Translations under genes and position numbers: made by a program
Part shown: positions 54,524-61,525 of the stretch, piece by piece
Layout of the letters: each line of letters begins with the position of its first letter
Numbering within the stretch: the stretch's first letter is position 1
Origin: an uncultured Sphingomonas sp.
Lineage (GTDB): Bacteria > Pseudomonadota > Alphaproteobacteria > Sphingomonadales > Sphingomonadaceae
Assembly: GCF_913776855.1 (NCBI RefSeq)
Contig: NZ_CAJYQD010000001.1
Coordinates: 1-64,000 of the forward strand
Direction: 5' to 3'
DNA length: 64,000 nt
Notes under the pieces: model-generated
Databases searched by the model: none
Seen by the model: only the letters and a program-made list of their open reading frames with translations
Told to the model about the DNA's origin: nothing

Positions 54524-54855
54524 CGGCGAACCTTGCGCAAAGCCTTGGAAAGGTCCGATTTCAGGTCGTCGAACGGGCGTTCGATGCCGCTTGCCCGGCC
54601 GATCAGGACGTGATCGGCTCCAGCAATGCCCTGTTCAGGCAGCAGCTCTGCGGCAAGCGCGCGAAAACGCCGCTTCATCCGGTTGCGGACGACGGCGTTT
54701 CCGACCTTTTTCGATACGGTAATGCCGATTCGCATCGCCTGGGGCGGCGTATCGGCCAGTTCGTCCGGCTTGCGGTTGCGCACCAGCAGGACGAAGCCGG
54801 GCATGGGTGCCCGGCGTCCGCCATTCGCCGCCAGATAGTCCCGGCGGCGAAGCAT
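54520..54855 (-). CDS. rnpA: Ribonuclease P protein component
   Basis: 111 residues from [15 protein letters not shown]. The RNase P signature [10 protein letters not shown] follows [13 protein letters not shown], both RNA-contacting. Works with the RNase P RNA (not in this window) to mature tRNA 5' ends. The start at 54855 lies 5 bases downstream of the rpmH stop; a longer frame back to 55002 simply reads rpmH in another frame. Overlaps yidD by 4 bases. Confidence 0.94.
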   Translation of the reverse strand: MLRRRDYLAANGGRRAPMPGFVLLVRNRKPDELADTPPQAMRIGITVSKKVGNAVVRNRMKRRFRALAAELLPEQGIAGADHVLIGRASGIERPFDDLKSDLSKALRKVRR

Positions 54856-54860
54856 TTTGA

Positions 54861-54995
54861 TCAGGCCGACAGCTTCTTGCGGCCGCGGGCACGACGCGCG
54901 CGGATCACATTGCGGCCACCCGGAGTCGCCATGCGCGAGCGGAAGCCGTGACGACGTGCGCGCACCAGGTTGCTCGGCTGAAAAGTCCGCTTCAT
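54861..54995 (-). CDS. rpmH: 50S ribosomal protein L34
   Basis: 44 residues: [20 protein letters not shown], then [23 protein letters not shown]. The invariant L34 core is intact. A short gene, found from position and sequence upstream of rnpA in the classic rpmH-rnpA order. The ~100 bases upstream (54996-55103) should carry its promoter, though no strong -35/-10 pair is obvious. Confidence 0.97.
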   Translation of the reverse strand: MKRTFQPSNLVRARRHGFRSRMATPGGRNVIRARRARGRKKLSA

Positions 54996-55103
54996 CACTC
55001 ATTCCCCGGTATTCAAAACTGCCAGAACGTAAAAAGCCGCCAATGACGGCGGCCGCGTGGTGGGTCCCTTAGCCATGGCGGGCGTCCAAGTCAACGCCGG
55101 CCG

Positions 55104-55349
55104 TCACGCACCGGCCCGCATCCGCCGCCGTTTGGCACTGGCGCGGCGCAGTGCCCGGTCGGACAGGGCGCGCAGCCGTGGGTGCCGCCGGAGCAGCCGG
55201 GCGAAGCGATGGCGTGCCCAGCGCGAATTGCGCAGGATCAGGGCGGTACCGGCGGCGAAGGTGAAGATGCCGGCAGGTCCCGGCAGCACCGCGACCAACG
55301 GCGTCACCAGGATCAGCACCACACCGACGATCACCAGTGGAATCCGCAT
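55104..55349 (-). CDS. Small PGPGW-type membrane protein
   Basis: 81 residues from MRIPLVIVGVVLILVTP. Two membrane helices flank LPGPAGIFTFAAGTALILRNS, matching the PGPGW putative transmembrane family, and are followed by a strongly basic C-terminus (RRRMRAGA). Function unknown. Divergent from comM, with about 110 bases between them, and upstream of rpmH on the same strand. Confidence 0.75.
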   Translation of the reverse strand: MRIPLVIVGVVLILVTPLVAVLPGPAGIFTFAAGTALILRNSRWARHRFARLLRRHPRLRALSDRALRRASAKRRRMRAGA

Positions 55350-55461
55350 CACATGCCGCCATGCCAGTCGTGTGTTGCGGTGACAAGACGGTCGCGACGG
55401 ACCGTTCCCTATCGGCGGAAAGCGGCTATGGACCGCACGAGGGAAACGGGGGCAGGGCAGC

Positions 55462-56967
55462 ATGGTCGCGATCGTATCGACGGCGGCGTATCTCGGGCTG
55501 GAGGCGCGGCGGGTCGAGGTACAGGTGCAACTGGCCAGTGGCGTACCGGCCTTCGTCGTCGTCGGGCTGGCGGACAAGGCGGTGGGCGAAAGCCGCGAGC
55601 GGGTGCGCGCCGCGATCGCCGCCATCGGCCTGTCGCTGCCGCCCAAGCGGATCACGGTGAACCTCTCCCCCGCCGACCTGCCCAAGGAAGGGTCGCATTA
55701 CGACCTGCCGATCGCGCTGGGCCTGCTGGCGGCGATGGGGGTGGTCGATGCGGAGGCGCTGTCCGACTATCTGATCGTCGGCGAACTGAGCCTCGACGGG
55801 CGAATCGCCGGGTCGCCGGGCGTGCTGCTGGCGGCGATGCTGGCGAGCGGGGAGGGGCGGGCGCTGATCTGTCCGGCGGTACAGGGGGCGGAGGCGGCGT
55901 GGGCCGGAACGTCGGTGGTGGCCGCGCCCGACCTGCTGTCGCTGCTCAACCACCTGAAGGGCGAGCAGCTCCTGTCGATGCCACAGCCCGGCGGCGCGGA
56001 GGACGCGTGGAGCGGCACCGACCTGAAACAGGTGAAGGGGCAGGAGACGGCGAAGCGTGCGCTGGAGATCGCGGCGGCAGGCAACCACAACCTGCTGATG
56101 GTCGGGCCGCCGGGCGCGGGCAAGTCGCTGCTCGCCTCCTGCCTGCCCGGTATCCTGCCGCCGCTCGATGCGGCCGAGGCGCTGGAGGTGTCGATGGTCC
56201 AGTCGGTCGCCGGCACGCTGGCCGGCGGGCGGATGACGCGGATGCGACCGTTCCGTTCGCCCCATCATTCGGCGTCGATGGCGGCGCTGACCGGCGGGGG
56301 GCTGAAGGTGAAGCCGGGCGAGATCAGCATGGCCCATCTGGGCGTGCTGTTCCTCGACGAGCTGCCCGAGTTCCAGCGCGCGGTCCTCGATTCGCTCCGC
56401 CAGCCGCTGGAAACCGGTGAGGTCAGCGTGGCGCGGGCGAATGCGCATGTCACCTTTCCGGCGCGAGTGCAGCTGATCGCGGCGATGAACCCGTGCCGCT
56501 GCGGCCATCTGGGCGATCCGGCGCTGGCCTGTGCCCGCGCGCCGCGCTGTGCCGCTGATTACCAGGCGAAGGTGTCGGGGCCGTTGCTGGACCGGATCGA
56601 TCTGTCGATCGAGATGGCGGCGGTAAGCGCCGCCGATCTGGTGCTGCCGCCCCCCACCGAGGGATCGGCCGAGGTCGCCGCGCGGGTGGCGGCGGCGCGC
56701 GACGTGCAGCGGGCGCGCTACGCTGCCGATGGCGTGCGGACCAATGCCGAGGCGGACGGCGCGGTGCTGGAACGCGCCGCCGCACTCGACGAACCGGCCC
56801 GCGCGCTGCTGGCGCAGGCGGCGGAGGCGATGCGGCTGTCTGCGCGCAGCTTCCACCGGGTGTTGCGGGTCAGCCGGACCATCGCCGATCTGGGCGGTTT
56901 CGAGACGATCGGACGGGCGCAGGTGGCCGAGGCGCTCAGCTATCGTCGGCGCGCGCCGACCAATTGA
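55462..56967 (+). CDS. comM: ComM/YifB-family Mg-chelatase-like AAA+ ATPase
   Basis: 501 residues. A helicase promoting branch migration during natural transformation in several gammaproteobacteria. The N-terminal domain opens MVAIVSTAAYLGLEARRVEV and contains GLADKAVGESRERVRAA; Walker A is GPPGAGKSLLA and Walker B VLFLDELPEFQR; the sensor region and C-terminal Mg_chelatase_C follow. The start codon was chosen at the conserved N-terminus. With comEC in the same window it hints at competence, though the two are far apart. Confidence 0.94.
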   Translation: MVAIVSTAAYLGLEARRVEVQVQLASGVPAFVVVGLADKAVGESRERVRAAIAAIGLSLPPKRITVNLSPADLPKEGSHYDLPIALGLLAAMGVVDAEALSDYLIVGELSLDGRIAGSPGVLLAAMLASGEGRALICPAVQGAEAAWAGTSVVAAPDLLSLLNHLKGEQLLSMPQPGGAEDAWSGTDLKQVKGQETAKRALEIAAAGNHNLLMVGPPGAGKSLLASCLPGILPPLDAAEALEVSMVQSVAGTLAGGRMTRMRPFRSPHHSASMAALTGGGLKVKPGEISMAHLGVLFLDELPEFQRAVLDSLRQPLETGEVSVARANAHVTFPARVQLIAAMNPCRCGHLGDPALACARAPRCAADYQAKVSGPLLDRIDLSIEMAAVSAADLVLPPPTEGSAEVAARVAAARDVQRARYAADGVRTNAEADGAVLERAAALDEPARALLAQAAEAMRLSARSFHRVLRVSRTIADLGGFETIGRAQVAEALSYRRRAPTN

Positions 56968-56978
56968 GGGAGCGCAAT

Positions 56979-57179
56979 GTGGCGGAATATTGTTGCGAGC
57001 AGATGCAGGACGATCTGGAGCGGCGCTGCTCCCTGCACGACGATCGGTCGGACTGTCCCGACGCGCTGATCGGACGGACGAATGGCGGTTACGGTTTGAT
57101 GATCCATGACGGCGGATCGTCGATGATCGGCATCGCCTATTGCCCGTGGTGCGGCGCGCGGTTGCCGGAGCGGGAATGA
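56979..57179 (+). CDS. Small CPWCG (DUF6980-like) protein
   Basis: 66 residues from a GTG at 56979 with GGGAG 7 bases upstream; a TTG at 56964 overlapping the comM stop is an alternative. Cysteine-rich: EYCCEQMQDDLERRC near the start, DCPDALI, and CPWCGARLPE at the end, with YGLMIHDGGSSMIGIAY between. The ordering matches small DUF6980-type proteins, which may bind zinc. That family assignment is from memory of the motif. Function unknown. Confidence 0.65.
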   Translation: MAEYCCEQMQDDLERRCSLHDDRSDCPDALIGRTNGGYGLMIHDGGSSMIGIAYCPWCGARLPERE

Positions 57180-57260
57180 TCACGCCGGCCGATTGACCGG
57201 TTGCGTTCGTCGCTACGGATTGCGAGACATTACGCCAGGGTAACAAGGGGGGAAGCCGAA

Positions 57261-57653
57261 ATGGAATGGATGATCCTGCCACTGCGGCGCTATTTCGAAG
57301 TGCGCGGCCGGTCACGGCGCATGGAATATTGGATGTTCACGCTGTTTTCGATGCTGGTCGGGATCGCGGCGACGTTTATCGACGCGGCGATCGGCTTCGG
57401 ATGGGAAGACACCGGTCCCGTCGGCGGCCTGACCAGCCTCGCGCTGCTGATTCCGGGCTTTACCGTCTGGTTCCGCCGACTGCACGACACCGATCGTTCG
57501 GCATGGTGGCTGCTGCTTCTCCTCCTCCCGATCATCGGCTGGATCTGGCTGTTCGTCCTGTCGGTGACTGAAGGTACGCGTGGGGCCAACCGGTTCGGGC
57601 CGGACCCCAAGGACCCCTATGGCAGCGTCGATATCGATCGCGTGTTTTCGTAA
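57261..57653 (+). CDS. DUF805 family membrane protein
   Basis: 130 residues from MEWMILPLRRYFEVRGRSRR. The DUF805 pattern is complete: RMEYWMFTLFSMLV, three to four membrane helices, WFRRLHDTDRSAWWLLLLLLPIIGWIWL, and the C-terminal GANRFGPDP. GGGGGGAAG precedes the ATG. Function of the family is unknown; proteins of this kind sit in the inner membrane. A tRNA-Leu gene follows 42 bases downstream. Confidence 0.88.
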   Translation: MEWMILPLRRYFEVRGRSRRMEYWMFTLFSMLVGIAATFIDAAIGFGWEDTGPVGGLTSLALLIPGFTVWFRRLHDTDRSAWWLLLLLLPIIGWIWLFVLSVTEGTRGANRFGPDPKDPYGSVDIDRVFS

Positions 57654-57695
57654 CGGTTGCGGGGGCACGTCGCTTCGGCTAACGCGCCCCTGCGT

Positions 57696-57780
57696 GCCCC
57701 TGTGGTGAAATTGGTAGACGCGTCCGACTCAAAATCGGATTCCGCAAGGAGTGCTGGTTCGAGCCCGGCCAGGGGCACCA
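57696..57780 (+). tRNA. tRNA-Leu (anticodon CAA)
   Basis: An 85-base class II tRNA. Acceptor arms GCCCCTG and CAGGGGC pair fully and are followed by an encoded ACCA end. The anticodon stem TCCGA/TCGGA closes the loop CTCAAAA, whose middle three bases give CAA (reads UUG). The D-arm TGGTGAAATTGGTAGACGCG, a variable arm, and the T-arm GGTTCGAGCCC are present. Confidence 0.96.
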
Positions 57781-57843
57781 ATTTCCGCGCTTCGCCCGGT
57801 GCCTTAACCGGGCGTTAGCCTCTTTTCCGCTATCATCGCGCGC

Positions 57844-58215
57844 ATGAGCGATTCGCCAGAAGGTCCGTTTCCTCCGCGTGCGCGCCGGGATAGCGTGTTC
57901 CTGAAGGCGCGGGTCGAATCCAGCACCATCGTTGTCGAATGCCGGGTGCGCAACCTGTCCGAATCGGGTGTCTGTATCGACAATCCGGTCGACCTGTCCC
58001 CCGGTAAGCGGGTGCTGGTGACGATGGGCGCGCTACACCATCTCGAAGGCTGGGTTCGCTGGGCGCATGACGGCCGGGCGGGGTTGGCGTTCGAAAACGG
58101 ACATATCGATGTCGCAGAGGCGCGCCGTCCGCGCGGCACGGTAGAGGCGGTACCGCAGCATCTCGCGGGCTGGCTTTCGCAGATGCATAATCCCTATCAG
58201 CGGCGAGGCGGCTGA
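57844..58215 (+). CDS. PilZ domain protein
   Basis: 123 residues. A single PilZ domain: RARRDSVFLKARV supplies the Arg-rich cyclic-di-GMP loop and NLSESGVCI the (D/N)xSxxG motif, followed by GKRVLVTMGAL and LEGWVRWAHDGRAGLAF. A cytosolic c-di-GMP sensor is likely, with motility or surface behaviour as the usual output. Lies between tRNA-Leu and the convergent halogenase gene, 13 bases apart. Confidence 0.9.
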   Translation: MSDSPEGPFPPRARRDSVFLKARVESSTIVVECRVRNLSESGVCIDNPVDLSPGKRVLVTMGALHHLEGWVRWAHDGRAGLAFENGHIDVAEARRPRGTVEAVPQHLAGWLSQMHNPYQRRGG

Positions 58216-58228
58216 GCCTTTCGGCGCC

Positions 58229-59704
58229 TCACGCCGCGCTGCGGCAATAGCTGTCGATGAATTGCTGGTGCGTCGGCAGGCGCGCGACCGTGGCGGCGAT
58301 GGTCGTGCGCAGTCCGTCCAGTACCGTGGCCAGCTCGCCCGGCGGCATCGCCCGCGCCAGCGGATGCCAGGCGGCGGGCGTCAGCCGCTGGCCCAGCATC
58401 ACCTGCGTCCACGACCCGGTGCGGAACAGGTCGTCGGCGGATTGATAGGTGTGCGCACCTTCCGCGAACAACGCGATGCGTTCGGCCAAACTGTCGGGCA
58501 GCGCGATTTCGCGGCGTTCGCGCCAGAACGGTTCGGGCCGCTGGTTCAGATGGTAATGGAGCAGCACGAAGTCGCGCACTGCTTCGATCTCGCGCCGGGC
58601 CTGGTCGTTGAAGCGGGTGCGGGCCGCGGCACCCGGATGGCCGAAGGGGAGCAACTGCACCAGCCGGGTCAGTGCGATCATCACCAGGTGCAGGCTGGTC
58701 GATTCGAGCGGCTCGACGAAGCCGCTCGACAGGCTGAGCGCAACGCAGTTCCGCTCCCACATCGCCAGCCGCCGCCCGGTGCGGAATCGGATCAGGCGCG
58801 GTTCGGTCAATGCCTGTCCCTCGATCGACGCCATCAGCCGGTCGTGCGCGGCATCGTCGCCCAGATGACGGGAGCTGTAGACCAGCCCGTTGCCGATCCG
58901 GTGCTGCAGCGGGATCTGCCAGCGCCAGCCGGCATCATGGGCGATGGCGCGGGTATAGGGGACGGCGGGGCCGGTCGCGCGGGTCTGCACCGCCAGCGCC
59001 CGGTCGGTCGGCAGCCAGGCGCCCCAATCCTCGAACCCCACGCCCAGCGTCTGTTCGATCAGCAGCGCGTGGAAGCCGGTACAGTCGAGGAACAGGTCGC
59101 CCGCGATCCGTTGTCCATCGTCCAGCACCAGCGCAGCGATGTCGCCGCCGGCGCCGTCGCGTTCGACCCGCGCGATACGCCCTTCGATCCGCGTCAGTCC
59201 CTGCGCTTCGCTACGCGCGCGCAGATAGGCGGCATAGCGGCCGGCGTCGAAATGATAGGCGTAGTTGAGGGGGGTGTCGGGGCCGCCGAGGAAGCGCCCT
59301 GCCTCTGCGGCTTCATGTTCGAGGCAATAGGCGCCGATGTCCGCCGCCGCCCCCTGCGCGTGCGCCTCCAGCCAGAAATGCTGGAAATCACCCATCCAGG
59401 TCGAGCGCCCGACCTCTCCGAACGAATGGACGTAGCGGTCGGTCGCGCGCGCCCATCCTTCGAAGGAGATGCCCAGTTTGAAGCTGGCCCCGGTCGCGGC
59501 CATGAAATCGCGTTCGTCGAGGCCCAGCAGCGCGTGGAAGCTGCGGATGGTGGGGATAGTCGCTTCCCCCACGCCGACCGTGCCGATCGCGTCGGATTCG
59601 ACCAACGTCACCTCGACCAGCCCGGCCAGCTGCCGCGTCAGCAGCGCCGCCGCCAGCCAACCGGCAGTGCCGCCGCCGGCAATCACGATCCGCTTGGGAC
59701 TCAT
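58229..59704 (-). CDS. Flavin-dependent tryptophan-halogenase family protein (second locus)
   Basis: 491 residues from MSPKRIVIAGGGTAGW. Motifs are GGGTAGWL (10-17), Lys76 in SFKLGISFEGW, LFLDCTGFHALLIEQ, WRWQIP, and EPLESTSLHLVM; the catalytic set looks complete. The start overlaps the cupin-like gene's stop by 4 bases (ATGA). It follows TonB-dependent receptor, SapC and cupin-like genes, the combination often seen in Sphingomonas and Caulobacter. Substrate unknown. Confidence 0.92.
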   Translation of the reverse strand: MSPKRIVIAGGGTAGWLAAALLTRQLAGLVEVTLVESDAIGTVGVGEATIPTIRSFHALLGLDERDFMAATGASFKLGISFEGWARATDRYVHSFGEVGRSTWMGDFQHFWLEAHAQGAAADIGAYCLEHEAAEAGRFLGGPDTPLNYAYHFDAGRYAAYLRARSEAQGLTRIEGRIARVERDGAGGDIAALVLDDGQRIAGDLFLDCTGFHALLIEQTLGVGFEDWGAWLPTDRALAVQTRATGPAVPYTRAIAHDAGWRWQIPLQHRIGNGLVYSSRHLGDDAAHDRLMASIEGQALTEPRLIRFRTGRRLAMWERNCVALSLSSGFVEPLESTSLHLVMIALTRLVQLLPFGHPGAAARTRFNDQARREIEAVRDFVLLHYHLNQRPEPFWRERREIALPDSLAERIALFAEGAHTYQSADDLFRTGSWTQVMLGQRLTPAAWHPLARAMPPGELATVLDGLRTTIAATVARLPTHQQFIDSYCRSAA

Positions 59705-60717
59705 CGGTTCAGCCTTTGCAACAGCTTCGCGCGCAGCCGCCGGGCGGCGACGGGATCGAGCGGGGCGAGGTCGCCCTGCATGGCGGGTGGCAGATGGTCG
59801 CGCGCATCGTCGCCGCCGCTCCAGATATAATGGTCGAACATCGAGGCCCATGCCGCCCGCTCTGCCGCCGGGCGTTCCCGCAAGGCGAGCATTGCGTGGA
59901 GCAGGGTCGTCATCGGGCTGTCGGCAAAGGCGGGGGCGTCGTTCCACCAGTAATTGACCATGACGTTGAAGCGGCCCAGCGCCTCGACATTGTGCCACCA
60001 GAGGGCCGGATAGAAGAGGACGTCGCCCGACTCCAGTTCGGCGACCTGCGCATTGGCCAGCGCTTCGGCGAAGCGGGGATAACGCTCGAGGTCGGGCGCG
60101 CGCAGGTCGACCATGCTTACCACCTGTCCGCCGGGCGTCGGCTCCAGCGGGCCGGGATAGAGGTTTGCGACCTGATCGGGCGGGAACAGGGTGAAGCGGC
60201 GCCGTCCGACCAGACAAACCGCAAGGTTGTTCGACAGGTCGTAATGGGTCGCGGCGACGGTGCGGTTGCCGATCCAGATGCTCGCCAGCGGCGCGGCCCG
60301 GCCGGGGGACGGCGGCGGCAGCGACAGGTCGTTGTCGCGGCGCAGCCCCGGCAGATAGGTGTCGAGGTCGGTCGATCCGATATAGAAAGCGGGCGCATCG
60401 GGATCATCGAGATGGTCGGCAATCCGGTCGAGATAGGCCGACAGGCCGACCCGCGCGGCGTCGAAGTTCAGCCCCGACCAGTCGTCGCGGTAGAAGAAGC
60501 GTCCACCGATCGATGGCGCGCCGGTATAGCCGACGATGGGACGCCCGCCGTCAAATTGCTTGAGATAGGCGATGGCGTGGTCCGCACCCGCTTCGCCCGC
60601 CGCGGCCAGCGGCCAGGCGGCGGCGAGGCCGCGCAAAATGACCGGTTCGTTTGCGGCGAGGAGCGCCGGCAGGTCGACCCTTTGTGCGCCATCGATGCTG
60701 CGGACCGGACGCACCAT
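59701..60717 (-). CDS. Cupin-like (JmjC-fold) domain protein
   Basis: 338 residues from MVRPVRSIDGAQRVDLPALL. Belongs to the cupin_8 type of iron/2-oxoglutarate-like folds: EPVILRGLAAAWPL, ASIWIGNRTVAATHYDLSNN (His-x-Asp metal pair), RRRFTLFPPDQVANLYPGPLE and DVLFYPALWWHNVEALG (distal His). If iron is bound it could hydroxylate a protein or small molecule. The starting ATG lies 2 bases after the SapC stop. The halogenase gene is coupled downstream. Confidence 0.88.
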   Translation of the reverse strand: MVRPVRSIDGAQRVDLPALLAANEPVILRGLAAAWPLAAAGEAGADHAIAYLKQFDGGRPIVGYTGAPSIGGRFFYRDDWSGLNFDAARVGLSAYLDRIADHLDDPDAPAFYIGSTDLDTYLPGLRRDNDLSLPPPSPGRAAPLASIWIGNRTVAATHYDLSNNLAVCLVGRRRFTLFPPDQVANLYPGPLEPTPGGQVVSMVDLRAPDLERYPRFAEALANAQVAELESGDVLFYPALWWHNVEALGRFNVMVNYWWNDAPAFADSPMTTLLHAMLALRERPAAERAAWASMFDHYIWSGGDDARDHLPPAMQGDLAPLDPVAARRLRAKLLQRLNR

Positions 60718-60719
60718 GG

Positions 60720-61418
60720 TCAGTTGCCGTGACGCTGTTGCCGCCGGTCGATCAGCCGGGGAATATTGTCGAGCGACGCACTGGCCATGAAGGCGGCGCG
60801 CAGCGCCCCGCTGGCGTGCAACGATGCCAGCTGATCGGCGGTGAGCGCGTCCAGTGCATCGTCGGCGATGACGAGGATGTCGGTGATGGCGCACGTCCGC
60901 CCGTCGCCCAGGTCGAGTTCGATGGTGGTCGGGCGCAGCAGGTCGGCGGACTGCCATGCCGCGAACAGCGGGGCGTTGATCTGCTGCCCTTCCTGGATCA
61001 CGTCCAGCACCGCTTCGACATGGGCGAGATAGGGAGCGGTGCCGCCCTGGGGTAGATAAAGTGGATTGCCGTCGCCGCCGCGTGCCACGCGCGGATCGTC
61101 GAGGTCGAGCGTAATGCCGCCGCTCTCCCGGTCACGCGCGAACGGTCCGCGCTGGCGGACGGCGGGGACGTAGCTGGCGTGCCAGCCGCCATCGTCGCCG
61201 AGGAAGAGATTGTCGTCGGGGTCGAGACCGAGCAGCGCCACGGCATAGATGCCGCCCCGGTCGTCGTGGCGGAACAGGATCGGATAGTCGCGCTGGGCCG
61301 CTTCGAATTCATTGGGGAACAGCAGCACCTGGTTGACGGCATCGCCATGCGCCGGGCCGTGCGCGACGACGACGGTCAGGTCGTGATGATCGACATTGTT
61401 GATGGGCATGGGGGGCAT
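60720..61418 (-). CDS. SapC family protein
   Basis: 232 residues from MPPMPINNVDHHDL (an ATG three codons later at 61409 is an alternative). The SapC pattern is seen in FPNEFEAAQRDYPILFRHD, ALLGLDPDDNLFL, GWHASYVPAVRQRGPFA and PRLIDRRQQRHGN. Although named after a Campylobacter surface-layer-associated gene, members here have no secretion signal and travel with TonB-dependent receptor and halogenase genes. Function unknown. A 15-base-pair hairpin separates it from the receptor. Confidence 0.88.
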   Translation of the reverse strand: MPPMPINNVDHHDLTVVVAHGPAHGDAVNQVLLFPNEFEAAQRDYPILFRHDDRGGIYAVALLGLDPDDNLFLGDDGGWHASYVPAVRQRGPFARDRESGGITLDLDDPRVARGGDGNPLYLPQGGTAPYLAHVEAVLDVIQEGQQINAPLFAAWQSADLLRPTTIELDLGDGRTCAITDILVIADDALDALTADQLASLHASGALRAAFMASASLDNIPRLIDRRQQRHGN

Positions 61419-61472
61419 CGACACGCGGACCTTTCGTTGGGCGCGGCGCAGGGTAGGGCAATGCCGGACGAT

Positions 61473-61509
61473 GGAAAGGGGCATCCTTCGCAAAAGGACG
61501 CCCCTTTCC
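61473..61509 (-). promoter_or_regulatory. Strong intercistronic hairpin between the receptor and SapC genes
   Basis: GGAAAGGGGC (61473-61482) pairs with GCCCCTTTCC (61500-61509). An inner TCCTT-CGCAA-AAGGA continues the stem after one A/C mismatch. It begins 16 bases after the receptor's stop. No U-run follows, so a partial terminator or mRNA-processing/stability element that lowers expression of the downstream genes is more likely than full termination. Confidence 0.6.
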
Positions 61510-61525
61510 AGTCGGTTGGCCGCGA

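Noticed and set aside
59705..60217. N-terminal extension of the second-locus halogenase
   Set aside because: The longer frame reads through the cupin-like gene out of frame. The ATG at 59704 gives the normal GGGTAGW N-terminus and an ATGA overlap.
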